DNA of 64,000 nucleotides from Larix kaempferi (lineage: Eukaryota > Streptophyta > Pinopsida > Pinales > Pinaceae), in assembly GCA_027924585.1 (NCBI GenBank), contig BSBM01000386.1, forward strand, positions 916,001 to 980,000, written 5' to 3'. This document shows, in pieces, positions 1-11,549 of the stretch (its first letter is position 1; each line of letters begins with the position of its first letter). Under the pieces are notes generated by a model that was not told where the DNA came from, ran no database searches, and saw nothing but the letters and a program-made list of their open reading frames with translations. The position numbers and the translations under genes were made by a program.

Positions 1-3000
1 AACGGATACTTTTAAGGGAAATGAAATAAAATGATGAATGTGAGATATGCCTCCTTGCAAAATCTAGGGTCCCTATGTATTAGGTTATCAAACCAAATCT
101 AAAGCAAAGGGACTCTGGCAAAAAAAATTAAAAAGAAGGAATAAAAAGAAAATAAATAAAAATGAATCACAAAAATGGGCGGAAGGAAATGGTAAGTTTA
201 GAAAAAATATTCTCTTTTAAGATGCACATATGGATGAAAAACACTAACCCCCTAGCTCTTGAGAATTAAGCAGGAAACTTGGAACTTAGACACTATCTTA
301 TTTTAGTTAATTCTTGAACCCCATTTCCTAACATTTCAATTAATTTCCCTTTCATTACATTACATTCAACTTCATTACCCTTAGCTTGTTTACATTACAT
401 TCCATTTCATTACCCTTAGATTGTTTAGAAACTTAGGAAGTTATCTTAGCGTCAAGGGTGGAACATGAAAATTTGGATCAATTATGTTTGAACCATGGTA
501 GTTTTACGATTATTGGGATAACTAATTAATGCATTGGAACATGAAAATTTAGATCAATTATGTTTGAACCATGGAAATTCTAAGATTATTGGGATAATTA
601 ATTAATGTCTAACATTTAGTGATGTTCATGGTAGTTCTAAGATTATCGGCAAAATTAATTAATGTTTAACACTCGGTGATGTTCACTAACACTTGGAACC
701 GGTTTAACGTTAGTTGGCACACATGATGAAGGTTGAAGATGAGTTTACATGGTCAAGGTTGTAAAGCCACATTCCTATTTTAAAGGGTTCTTACAGTGTG
801 GCACATAAGACAATACACATTTTATTACGGAGATGTTTGTTTCTTTTCAAAGATTTGACCCACTTTAAGGGGGGTTATTACAGTGGCCCATAAGACCATA
901 CAAATTTTGTTAAGGGATGTTTATTGTTTTTCTTCTCGAATATTTGACTCACTTTAGAGAGATAATAACATAATTTTATTCTTCACCCAATTTACTTTAT
1001 AAAAAAAGTTAAACAATTTTTTTTTAATTATGAATTTTCACCAATGGGATACTAAAGGCAACTATTGTGCATAAAATATAGTTTTATCCCCTTTCATGAT
1101 GTCTAATGCATGGGCATAAAATATATGTATGGTATAATATCTCTTTTTATATTGGGATTGAGTTATTTGTATCTTTATATATTTGTTGCATCAATATTTA
1201 TCGATGATATTTTAAAAATAAATGATTTAAAACTAAAGTTTAAAATATATAAAAATATATTTAATTTATAATCGGTATTACCTTTGAAATTGAAATTTAG
1301 AAGTGCCTAGTAGTTTTTACTTAAATATGTTTGGTTAAAAATATAAAAATAAAATAAGTTATTGTTGAAATATGTTTGATTAGAAAAATAAAAATAATTT
1401 AATTAAATGGCTACTACCTTTGAAATTGATAATGGTACTACTTTTAAACCATGACCCAAGGGCATCTAAGTCGTCAAAATCACCACCCAACCTTGGCCAC
1501 ATCAACCCTCAACTCGTTGGATTTTGGGTGTCTCCTCCCAACTAGGTCACCCCTAACGAGAATTGACTTATATTTTTAATAAATTAATCATGAATACACA
1601 CATCAAATGTCATACAAACATTACGTTTCAATATTTTGTTACTACCCCAAAATAATAATCATGGGCGTATATAATCAATTTATAATTTTAAAAATAAATA
1701 ATTAAAAAAAGTTAAGCTATGAGTATTATTCTTGAAATGGGAAGTAAATAATTATTTTACAAAATTAAAATTTTTAAATATTTAAACATTGATTTTTTTA
1801 AATTAAAAAAATAAATAATTAAAGAACATAATCTTAAGAAAGTGTGTTTCCTCTTAAGAGGTTATGGGTTCAAATTAAGAAGGGTGACCTTAAAAATAGA
1901 TTATTATTAGTAGTAGGTTATAGGTTTAAATTAAGAGGGGTGACCTTAAAAATAGATTATTATTAGTAGTAGTATATATTTGTTTTTTTGAGTGACCTTA
2001 AAAATAGATTATTATTAGTAGTAGTATATATTTGTTTTTTTGAGTGACCTTAAAAATAGATTATTATTATTATTATTATTATATGTTTAAAGTGAAATCA
2101 AATTGATTTTAATTTTTTATAAAAAAAAATATAAATTAAAAAATATATATAAATAATATTTTATCAAAATTTAAAAATGAATAATTTTAAAAAATAAATC
2201 TAAGATTAATATATTAATATATTCAATAAATACTTTATAAAAATTATAAAATTAAATTCTTTCCAAAAACACAAAAAATTAATTGTCAAAATTTAAAAAT
2301 GAAAAATTTAAAAAAATAAACCTAAGATTAATATATTAATATATTCAATAAATATTTTATAAAAATTATAAAATTAAATTCTTTCCAAAATCTCAATAAA
2401 TTAATTGTCAAAATTTAAAAATAAAAATTTAAAAAAAATAAATCTAAGATTATATATTAATATATTCAATAAATATTTTATAAAAATTATAAAATTATTC
2501 TTTCCAAAAACATAATAAGTTAATAAAAAATATATTTTAAGTTACCTTTTGAAAACATAATTTCTCTTAACAATATAACTTCTTTTAACAATATATTTTA
2601 AGTATTTTAATTTAAAAACATAATTTCTCTTAACAATATAACTTCTTTTAACAATATATTTTAAGTATTTTAATTTAAAAATATGTTTGATTTTAATTTA
2701 AAAATATGTTTATTTTTCGAGTGATCTTAAAAAAAATTATATTTAAAGTATTTTAATTTAAAAATATGTTTGATTTTAACTTAAAAATATGTTTATTTTT
2801 TGAGTGATCTTAAAAAAATTATTATTATTATTATTATTATATGTTTGTTTTTTTAGGATTGAAATCAAATTAATTTTAAATTTTCATAGAAAAATATAAA
2901 TAAATAAAATTAAAATTTAATTTAATATATATAATAAATTTACTAAATTTGTAGATATTAATATAAACAATATTTTATTAAAATTTAAAAATAAATAATT

Positions 3001-3078
3001 TAAAAAAATAAATCTAAGATTAATATATTAATATATTCAATAAATATTTTATAAAAATTATAAAATTAAATTCTTTCC
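1..3078. repeat. AT-rich noncoding region of degenerate tandem repeats
   Basis: No gene is visible. The sequence is very AT-rich and made of locally duplicated blocks. A 76-bp block is repeated at 462 and 538. A block containing gaccttaaaaatagattatt recurs four times at about 1886, 1941, 1988 and 2045. A roughly 122-bp unit recurs at about 2191, 2313 and 2437, with a further copy near 3010. A 63-bp unit recurs at 2553 and 2616. The same AT-rich matrix reappears at 11780-12100, so the LINE at 5178-11532 interrupts one larger repeat field. Confidence 0.75.
2168..2530. repeat. about 122-bp AT-rich tandem repeat, three copies
   Basis: Three successive copies share a core of taaatctaagattaatata followed by attcaataaatatttta and attctttccaaaa. 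The third copy continues into ataataagttaataaaaaat, which is also the sequence around the insertion point of the retrocopy at 3092. That insertion therefore landed in another member of this family. Confidence 0.7.
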
Positions 3079-3091
3079 AAAAACATAATAA
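3079..3091. repeat. target-site duplication, left copy (retrocopy)
   Basis: The 13-bp sequence aaaaacataataa lies next to the poly(T) end of the inserted element. It is repeated exactly at 4423-4435. Confidence 0.85.
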
Positions 3092-4422
3092 GTTTTTTTT
3101 TTTTAAACTTGTAGTTTATTGCATAGTCGTATATATAACATAACCGAGCAAGAAAACAGATAGTATAGCTAGAAAAAACAGAACCTTTGACCATCATAGA
3201 GTGAGCTAGGGACAGGCATCCACAGTGTTTGCTTCTTCATTTCGGGGGCTGGGTTTGTCCTCAACAATGGGGAAGATTTCCAAGAAGTCGTCGTCCCAAC
3301 CCGGAGGAGGGATATTTGGTGTCAGCGGCTCAATTTTGCAGCAGAGGGAGGCGTCCCCTTCAGACTTTCGGACCCGTTTGCAGTGCATAGAATCAATAGT
3401 TGTTGGCACAGGAAAGGTGGCATACAGGGGAGCCAAACCAGAGGAAGCACTGGAAGCAGGCAACGCTAGCCCCAAGGGGTTTTCCACCATGGCCGCAGAG
3501 CTTCTGGCCACTACGTCCATCATTTCTCCTGGAATTGACGGAGCTTTAGGAGTAGGAGCGGACCCACCTGTGTGAGTAGCTGCCATTCCATCCAAACCAG
3601 CTCAAGTGTTTATGGGATCTACTGAAGTCGAGCCCCTGTGCACCATAACACACTTCTTCAAAGAATACTTATCGCTAGCAAGGATGGCATCCAGACTTGC
3701 CAATTTCGCATCCAAGTGGACCAATAGAGCCCCGATATCCATGATGGAGGCTGTGGTCGTGTTCCAATTTTCCAACATCTCCTCAACCAAATTACCGAGC
3801 ATATTTTTGATAAGCCAGTAGTAAATAACTTGATTGTTGTGGTTACTTGTAGGGAGGATATCTTCCACCTGACCGGATTCCCAGTCGTCAATTAGCCTAT
3901 GGAACGAAGCCGAGATGCCACTATCATAATCGTTGATGACAGCCTTAATTTTCCAGGAGACCCAGCATCCCTACTAGCGCCATGCCCCACTCCCCGATGA
4001 GAGGCACCTCGAGGACGAGTCATACTGTGGAGATGGAGCTCCCAGGAAATAACAGAGTGCGCAAAGCAATACACAACCAGGAAGTTCAACACAGAGATTA
4101 ACGTTGAAATGAAAATGAGGAGGGAGTTGGGATTGTTCACCATTTAAAGCACCGAGGAGGAGGAATACAGGTAGGCCACACGTGGGAGCTGCAGCATACA
4201 CCTACTAGCATTAATGTCAGGGGACTTCCACAGTAACATCGATCTCCGAGTCATTACAACCATTCAACCGCTCATTAAACCTCGCATAATCACAATGGCC
4301 TGCATTAAGAGGCATCCTTCCCACATTACTGAGAGGTGACAGGTGTAGCATGCCATCTCTAGCTGGCTGGAGAGGGATGCCAAGTGAGGACTACTCAGGG
4401 AAAGCACCCGCATCTTCAAGAC
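3092..4422 (-). mobile_element. poly(A)-tailed retrocopy (processed-pseudogene-like insertion)
   Basis: The 1331-bp insertion has the marks of LINE-mediated reverse transcription: a perfect 13-bp target-site duplication, a 12-bp poly(T) at 3093-3104 (poly(A) on the minus strand), and an AATAAA signal (TTTATT at 3115-3120) just before the tail. It is far less AT-rich than its surroundings. Its minus strand carries one damaged ORF of about 270 codons and about 400 bp of apparent 5' leader. No reverse transcriptase is present, so it was mobilised in trans. It could be a copy of a host mRNA or of an unknown non-autonomous element; I do not recognise the protein. Confidence 0.75.
3206..4023 (-). 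pseudogene. unknown protein, broken ORF inside the retrocopy
   Basis: I do not recognise this protein. Reading on the minus strand, an ATG at 4021-4023 starts a basic Gly/Arg-rich stretch (MTRPRGASHRGVGHG). A frameshift near 3955 leads into a helical middle section (about 3868-3602) with leucine-rich, coiled-coil-like spacing. One in-frame TGA at 3602-3604 separates this from a 129-residue Pro/Ser/Ala-rich C-terminal part that runs open to 3206 and ends in an acidic segment. The two parts are in the same frame with only two codons between the stop and the next Met. No zinc knuckle, reverse transcriptase or endonuclease motif is visible. There are no introns, which fits a retrocopy. Confidence 0.55.
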
Positions 4423-4435
4423 AAAAACATAATAA
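4423..4435. repeat. target-site duplication, right copy (retrocopy)
   Basis: Exact second copy of aaaaacataataa (also at 3079-3091). It flanks the 5' side of the minus-strand retrocopy. Confidence 0.85.
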
Positions 4436-4968
4436 TTTAATAAGAAATATATTTTAAGTTACTTTTTGAAAACACAATAAATCTGCCAAACTTCTCTTAA
4501 CAACATATTTAAAGTATTTTAATTTTAAAAATATTTTAAAATAAAATATGACACAAATCATTATTAAACCTCCACAAAATTCATTTTCCCACTCCACATA
4601 TAACCTAAAACTTTCATTTACTTTATCCACATTTTTTATTCAATTCCAAAACATATATTATGTTGTATGTAATCGTTGTAAATGTATACATATAAATGAA
4701 ATCTAAATAATATACATTATCATAAATGTACATTAATTTTTGAATTTCAATAATTACAAACAAAAAAATTGTAAATGCACACAAATAAATATTCTATTTG
4801 AAATTTTTATTAAAATATTTATAGATACTAAGCATTATCAAATGAAATGTACACACATTTCAACATGTTTTACATAATCATTCAAGTACACAAGTATACA
4901 AAAGAATCTCAAACAACAATCCTAAAAATTAGTAGATACATAAACACAAATATTATACATCGTATTGG
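4436..4968. other. AT-rich noncoding stretch
   Basis: No coding or RNA feature is visible. Short motifs such as tacacaaatatacaa and aattgtaaatacacaa recur here and again at 12300-14400. This marks the stretch as part of the same repetitive field. Confidence 0.6.
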
Positions 4969-5177
4969 GATCATTACACAAAAATAGAAACATTGTGCTT
5001 CAAATTTTAATTGTTATTCTTTACTTTATCATTTAATTTATTTTAAAATACATATCAACATACACCACAAAGATCGTTACACAAAAATAGAAACATTGCA
5101 CTTCAAATTTTAATTGTTATCTATTACTTTATCATTTAATTTACTTTAAAATTCATATCAACATACACCAGAAAGAT
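4969..5177. repeat. 103-bp tandem repeat, interrupted by LINE-A
   Basis: Units start at about 4969 and 5072 (gatc-g/a-ttacacaaaaatag) and end in acatacaccacaaagat or acatacaccagaaagat. The third unit resumes at 11548, immediately after LINE-A. The LINE therefore inserted at a unit boundary. Confidence 0.8.
5161..5177. repeat. target-site duplication, left copy (LINE-A)
   Basis: The 17-bp acatacaccagaaagat is repeated exactly at 11533-11549, directly after the LINE poly(A). Confidence 0.85.
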
Positions 5178-5251
5178 AAAAAAATGACCCCTACATGTAG
5201 AATACTCACACGATTTAGGGGAAAACTCGTCCTCGTTGCCCTCCTCTAGGG

Positions 5252-6640
5252 TTGCTCTCTACCGCGCAGCTCCAGGCCACCGCCATTGCCACACCAGGGG
5301 GAGGGAATCCCCCTCCCTCCTCCCTGATCTCTGCCGCTGAGGCTTTTCGAAGGCTGTTAGCTTCGTCAGGGAAGAAATCAGCGGCCAATGAGGCCCCGAA
5401 ATTCGTAAAGAAACTTGACACAATACCTGAAATCGCATTGCCAGAGGAGCACACCATTAAAATCGCCCTGGATCTTGTTGAAAGAGGTTTGGTTGGCCAA
5501 TTCATGGGGCTTTGGCCCTCATCCAAAACCACGGATGACTGGATCCAACGTAACTGGAGGCCCCAATTGAAGAGCAATGTCACCTGCTATCCGATGGGGA
5601 GAGGATTCTTTGTCTTCGAATTTATCTCAAAAGAAGATCGCGATCTCATCTTCCGAAGTGGCCCCTATTTTATGGGCACCCAAGGACTCTATCTGAACCG
5701 GTGGTCTCCGGACTTCGATCCAACAGTTGATGTCCCGAAAGAGGTACCGGTCTGGGTAAGACTCCCGAACCTCCCGATCCATTGCTGGAATAATCAAGCC
5801 CTGGAAAAAATAGGGAATACCCTAGGACGCTTCATTGACAAAGCAAAGCATAAAGGCCAGTACTCCTGCGTGAGGATTTGTGTTGAGGTTGATCTGGAGG
5901 CAAGAATTCCAGAAGCCATTAAGCTCTCTTTAGGCTCTTGGTCTCACTTCCAGAAACTCGACTACGAACAACTTCCCTTTAAGTGTCGGCTCTGCCATGA
6001 ACACGGCCATTTCCAGCGCAATTGTCCAAAATTCCAGCCGGAAGAAGGCGACGAGGAATGGCAGAAGTTCAAAAAAGGAAAGGCTGCCTCCAGGCCAAAT
6101 GAAAAAAGAGCACCAAGCAATGCACAGAAATCAGACCCTAAAGTTCCGTCGAAGGAACCCATCCAGTCTCAAGCTATGATTTAGCAGCCAGTCATCACGG
6201 CCTTAGGAGAAAGCTCTTCGGTGGTGAACGACCCAGAAGCCCCTCCGGTTATTGTCATTCAGGAATCCACTCCCCCTGATCCCGTTAACCCTGCTGAGAT
6301 GCAAGACACTCAAGGTGCCACCTCGTTGGAGCCAGGGGAAATCCAACCAGAACCTGCAAACCCTTTATACGGAAGCTCTCCTACCCGTGGAGACTCTCGA
6401 GAAGCGGAAGAGGACTCTAAACCTGATGGAGAAACTGATGAAGGATCCACTGAGTCCGGGAGCACGCATGCAACTCCAGTCAAGAACCCAAGGGGTCGAA
6501 AACCAAATAAAAAGAAAAGGGAAGAATTCTCTTACGCAGATATTTTGCAAGGCTCTCAACAAACTATCAAAGGTATGATGAAAACAAGATCCAAGCATGG
6601 CCAGGCCTCTAAAGGGGCCGCCCCCTCTAAAAGTAAATAA
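5252..6640 (+). pseudogene. LINE-A ORF1: DUF4283-like domain plus CCHC zinc knuckle
   Basis: ORF1 proteins of plant L1 elements bind the element RNA and form the ribonucleoprotein used in retrotransposition. About 80-230 residues in there is a DUF4283-like fold (GRGFFVFEF, GPYFMGTQGLYLNRW, WVRLPNLPIHCWN). It is followed by a CX2CX4HX4C knuckle (CRLCHEHGHFQRNC) and a Lys-rich, then acidic Pro-rich tail ending in a basic segment. The frame is open from 5219, after a TAG at 5216-5218, but position 5252 is TTG and no ATG occurs before the domain. The native start is therefore missing. One in-frame TAG at 6182-6184 breaks the tail. The terminal TAA (6638-6640) shares its last base with the ORF2 ATG. 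Confidence 0.88.
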
Positions 6641-9600
6641 TGCAGTACATCTCCTGGAACTGCAGAGGTCTAGGCAGTCCACAGAAAGTCGGAGCAATGA
6701 AAGATTTAGTAAGAATCAACAAGCCTGAGATCCTGCTAGTTCAGGAAACAAAAATGGAGGTTGATTCAGCCCTCCATGCAGGAAATGCATTCTGGAAAAA
6801 AAGCTCTGGGGAAGCTGTCAGTTCCAGGGGAGCCTCAGGAGGTCTAGCCACCTTCTGGGATTCCTCCATATTTGAGCTGCTTGTTGTTCACAGTACTACG
6901 CACTGGATCTACATCAAACTCATTCACAAAGTTTCGAGCCACCATGTAAGTTTGTTCAATCTCTATGTTCCTAATTTGTTAGCTGAAAAAAATACTGCCG
7001 GGACTATATTGAAGCGTTCCTAAGCCTCCATAGGCCTGAAAATATAATCATTGCAGGGGATCTGAATGTCACCCTAGATGCAAATGAGAAAAAAGGGGGT
7101 TCCATTATCCGTGATCCCTCTCGGGAATGGGTTGAAGATATCATCTTAGGATGGGATCTTGTTGACATAAAACCCATCAATGGCAACTATACTTGGACTA
7201 ATAAAAGGCTAGGGCCAGGGCACATCGCGGCCCGTCTTGACAAGTTTCTAGTCCATTCCACCTTCCTCACCTTGGGACTTCATGTCTCGTCCAAAATCCT
7301 TCCCAATTGTGTTTCTGACCACAAACCTATCCTTCTTGATCTCTCCATTGACGAAAATATCGGCCCCATCCCATTTAGGTTTAGTCCATTGTGGGTCCAT
7401 CAAGATGGCTTTAGTCACATTGTCTCTAGCTCTTGGAATAAAAAGGTTACTGGAAACCCCTCCTTTATTTGGGAAGAAAAGCTAAGACGTCTCAAACTTG
7501 ATCTTAAGAACTGGGCCAAGCTCCATTCCTCCCCAGTCTCTTGCAGAAAAGATGCTCAAGCTTCCTTGGAAATCCATCAAGCTCGCATGGAACCTGTTCC
7601 AATTACTGAAAGCATTTCTCGGACCGAAAGTCACCTCCAAAAAGCCTTCTACAAAGCTTGCAGAGTTGAGGAAGAGTATTGGCGTCAAAAATCTAGAATC
7701 CTTTGGTTAGAAAGTGGTGACAAAAACACCTCTTATTTTCACAAACACGCTGAAGCTAGAAAAAATTTCAAAACAGTGAAAGAAATTTATCATCAAAGCA
7801 ATCTGTTGAAATATTTCGAAGGCATTAAACAGGCTGCCTTTTCCCACTTCCAAGACCTTTATACTGCTCTCCCTGTTGATCCCTTAGATCCTCATGCTCA
7901 TCCCCTCTCGCTAATTCCCAAGGTGATTCAATCCTCAGATAATGACACTCTTACAGCTCCTATCACTATGGAAGAACTCAAATCTGCTCTGTCCCAAATG
8001 GAACCGGACAGCGCCCCTGGCCCGGACGGATTCACAGCCAGATTTTATTCTACTTGCTGGGACATAATCAAATATGATCTTCTCCGGATGGTAAGGAATT
8101 CTCAAAGCCATCACAAATTGGGAGGGAGTACAAACTCCTCTTTCTTGGCCTTGATCCCGAAGGAGCAAGGGGCCACTAATTTCCCCAGGTTTAGACCCAT
8201 CTCCCTCTGCAACACAGGATACAAGCTGGTTACCAATATTATTGCCAATAGGATCAAAACAATTCTGCCGAGGATCATTCCCGAAAATCAAGGAGGTTTC
8301 ATAAAGGGAAGGAAAATTCTAGACAACGTCATTCTTGTTCAAGAAGCCATCCATTCCAGCTTCCACAGAAAAGAGAAAGGAATGGTTGTGAAACTTGATC
8401 TCGCCAACGCATTTGACAGAGTAAGACATGACTATCTCTTCATGGTGATGGACAAATTCGGGTTTTCCCCTGAGCTCATTGACTGGATAAAAGGATGCAT
8501 TGGTTCCCCTTGAATAGCCCCTTTGGTCAATGGAAGATCGACAAACTTTTTTCAGGCCTCAAGAGGGCTGCGTCAGGGATGCCCTCTATCTCCACTCCTC
8601 TATGCCATTCAGGCCTCCGTGCTCAGCTTTCAGCTAAACAATTGTCAGCAAGATCTTTCCCTCCTTGGTCTTTGTATGGCCCCTAATGTGAAGGACATAA
8701 ATCATGCCCAATTTGCAGATGATACTCTACTGTTGGGAGGCGTCGGTTTCCATTCTGCAAGGAACTTCAAGAAGGAACTTGATACCAACATTCAGATCTC
8801 AGGAAGTAAGATCAACCTGAAAAAAAGAAAAATTTATTCCTGGAACTGCCCTGGATCAGAAATTGGAAGAATCACTAGAGTTATGGAAATGGAATGCTTG
8901 CAGAACTAGGACTCATTCATATACCTAGGTGTCCCGATCTTTAAATCAACCATCAAATCAGCAAACTGGATCCCCATCATTGACAAGATAAAAGCAAAGA
9001 TTCAGAAGTGGGGGGTCGGATGGCTTACCCTAGCTGGGAAAATTGTATTATTGAAATCTGTTCTTCACAGTATTCCTATTTACCAGTCTTCTATTCTTCT
9101 GGCCCCCATAACAGTCATTGGCAAGATTGAAAGTCTCTTCAAAAAATTTCTATGGAAAGGAGGAAAAGGAAATCTGAAAAAGTTACATCTTGTCAGTTGG
9201 GACAAAATTCAAAGACCTTACAAAGAAGGAGGCCTCCAAGTAAGAAGTATTCATGCTCAAAATTTAGCTATGGGATCCAATCTCCTCTGGCATCTAGTCT
9301 CCGGAAAACCTAGCTGGAGCAAGAAGGTTTTGTGGAAAAAATACTTCACTGGACAGAGACAACGGTGCTTAGATAAAAACCCTCTCAATAAAAAAGGATC
9401 CCCTATCTTTAAACTCTGTCTCAAAGCACTGGAACATTTCAAATCATCATTGTACTGGATCCCTGGCAACGGGAAAAGAATAAAAGTTTGGGAAGATTCA
9501 ATTCTTGGGGAAGAGCCTTTGGGGCAGAATCTCGGAATTCAGAATATAAAACAGTGGCTTCAAGAGCAGCATGTCCTCACCCTCTGGGACCTTTCTTCCT

Positions 9601-10889
9601 GGGACAATGAAAACAACTGGTTTGATTGGAACTTAGGAGGCTATCCCCCCAGGCTTGAAGCGGAGGCAAAGCATCTGTTCAAGCTGCTGCAGGGCAAAGC
9701 CCCACTGAACCAAGCTGCTAGGGACAAGAGAGGTTGGGGTACAAAATCTGGAAGTTACACTACAGCTGAAGGCTATCAAACTTTCATGTTGGTCCCCCAT
9801 GTTGCCCCAAATCCTATTCGTTGGAATTTCATCTGGTCTAATTTGTCCATTCCAAAAGTTGACCTTTTCTGCTGGAATATAGCACATAGAAGTATCCTCA
9901 CTGCAGTGAACCTAAGGAAAAGAGGCCTGGAAGGCCCCTCAAGATGCTCTCTGTGTAAGAATTATGAAGAAAACATTAATCACTTACTGCTTTCCTGTCC
10001 CTTCTCAAGAGAGGTATGGCATGAAGTCCTTCCCACGAATACTCCGAGCTTTGATATGCCCACTAAGACTGCTGATCTCCTTGCCAATTGGGCTGACTCC
10101 TCCCCCTTCCATCTTGCCAAAACATACTTGCTCAAAAAAGTTTGGATGCTGCTCCCTAAGTTTATTTTCTGGAAACTGTGGCTTGAAAGGAATAATCGCC
10201 TTTTCAGAAGTGAGGAGAGCCCTCCCTCAAAGGTTGCAATGAAAGCCAAAGTCCTCCTGGGAGAGACCATGGATCACATACCTGCTACTTGGAATACTCA
10301 GCCGTTAGATGATAAAGAAACTTCTTGGCTTACAGCTCTATCCATAAGAGATCAAGCACCTCCTTCTGCCAGGTCCCCAGCCATAGCTGTATGGGAAATA
10401 CGAATGAAAGAAGAGGTTTTTCTAAAATGGAGACTATTGCAGGAGGCTCACTGTCTGTTTTTCGATGGTGCTTCTAAGGGCAACCCAGGTCCTTCGGGAG
10501 GTGGAGGAGTGATCCTCACGCCCTTAGGCTCCATTCGATCCACCTTTGCCTAGGGGCTGGGAGTTCAATCTAATAACTTTGCTGAATTTTATGCTTTGTG
10601 GCAGGGGCTCCGGCAAGCAATCAGTCTTAACATTCAAACTATCTCTGTCTTAGGGGATTCCAAACATGTAGTACAGGCCATGAGCATGAAGTCTAGTCCA
10701 TCCAGCCTCCAAATGAACCGGATCTACCAGAAAATAATGATCTTATCTGCCAATTTTCAAAACATAAGATTCTTCCATGTGCTCCGACATCTTAGCAAGC
10801 AAGCTGATCACGAGGCCAACTATTCTTCGCTCCTGAGCAAGAGCACTCTATCTGTCAATGGGACCATCTCCCGCTGCAACATTCCGTGA
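6640..10889 (+). pseudogene. LINE-A ORF2: endonuclease, reverse transcriptase, RNase H
   Basis: ORF2 nicks target DNA and copies the element RNA onto the nicked end. Domains in order: APE-type endonuclease (NCRGLGSP, LVQETK, GDLNVT, SDHKPILL); reverse transcriptase (RPISLCN, KLDLANAFDRV, RGLRQGCPLSPLLY, catalytic FADD near 8715); a zinc-binding region (CSLCKNYEENINHLLLSC near 9945); RNase H (FFDGASKGNPG near 10460, NNFAEF, GDSKHV). The ATG at 6640 overlaps the ORF1 stop. An A-run near 6985-6991 holds a frameshift, after which a single frame continues to 10889 with stops at 8511 (TGA), 8907 (TAG) and 10551 (TAG). Comparison with LINE-C shows that all three stops replaced tryptophan codons. Confidence 0.92.
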
Positions 10890-11532
10890 CTTTGACAGGC
10901 CAGATATCGTCCCCTGTAATTGCTGCAATCAAGGTACCATTGATCCACGTCCCATCCTCAAGATACTGTAGATTACAGCTCGATGCTCCTGTGCATCTCG
11001 TGTCCCACTCCTTCAGATCGAGCCACTTCCAAAAGGCTCCATGCTAATCTTCAGAAGCCAGGCTCCTCCTCGAGATCAAATGGGGAAAGATTGGAATCCA
11101 TTAACTGTGAACTATGTAAACTCTGAGAAAAATCGGAATCCTAAGCAGAGGAACAAGCTGACTCCAACGAAGGTCTCCAATGCTGCAACACGTCTGAAAA
11201 CTGTGGGGAAAGATTTGCTGCTATGGAGCTTGCAATCAAAATATATATGGGCTTCAAATGACAACTGGATCAGCTGTTATAAAAGTCTTGTCTACAGTCA
11301 TATCTTTGTCCTTCCTATAAACTATTGCGCCCCACGCATTACTGTTTCAGTGTGGGCAAGTCGTGGGGTTAGCAGAATTTTTGTTTTTGTTGATCTTGAC
11401 CACCAGTGCACTCTACCACTCATGACAGAGCAGGTAATTTTGTTTAGGGAAACACCCAATGTAACACAGTGCCCGGAAGCTGTTTTTCCGGTCTATTATT
11501 AATCTACTCATCAGTTACGGTCTAAAAAAAAA
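10890..11532 (+). other. LINE-A 3' untranslated region and poly(A)
   Basis: This is a 640-bp noncoding tail after the RNase H stop, ending in a ten-A run. A 153-codon open stretch at 11041-11502 shows no recognisable domain and is probably chance. Confidence 0.7.
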
Positions 11533-11549
11533 ACATACACCAGAAAGAT
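11533..11549. repeat. target-site duplication, right copy (LINE-A)
   Basis: Exact repeat of acatacaccagaaagat from 5161-5177. It is followed by the continuation of the interrupted 103-bp tandem unit. Confidence 0.85.

Larger units (their letters stand above)
5178..11532 (+). mobile_element. LINE-A, L1-type non-LTR retrotransposon with RNase H
   Basis: This 6.36-kb insertion is bounded by 17-bp target-site duplications and ends in a poly(A) run at 11524-11533. It carries an ORF1 (nucleic-acid-binding fold plus CCHC knuckle) and an ORF2 (endonuclease, reverse transcriptase, zinc-binding region, RNase H). The leader before ORF1 is only about 40 bp and has no ATG in the ORF1 frame, whereas LINE-B has about 1 kb of leader. 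LINE-A is therefore probably slightly 5'-truncated. Both ORFs are damaged: ORF1 by one stop, ORF2 by one frameshift and three stops. It cannot move on its own. Confidence 0.92.

Noticed and set aside
5252-5254. LINE-A ORF1 start at 5252
   Set aside because: The codon is TTG, not ATG. No ATG lies upstream in frame after the TAG at 5216, so the true start is absent.
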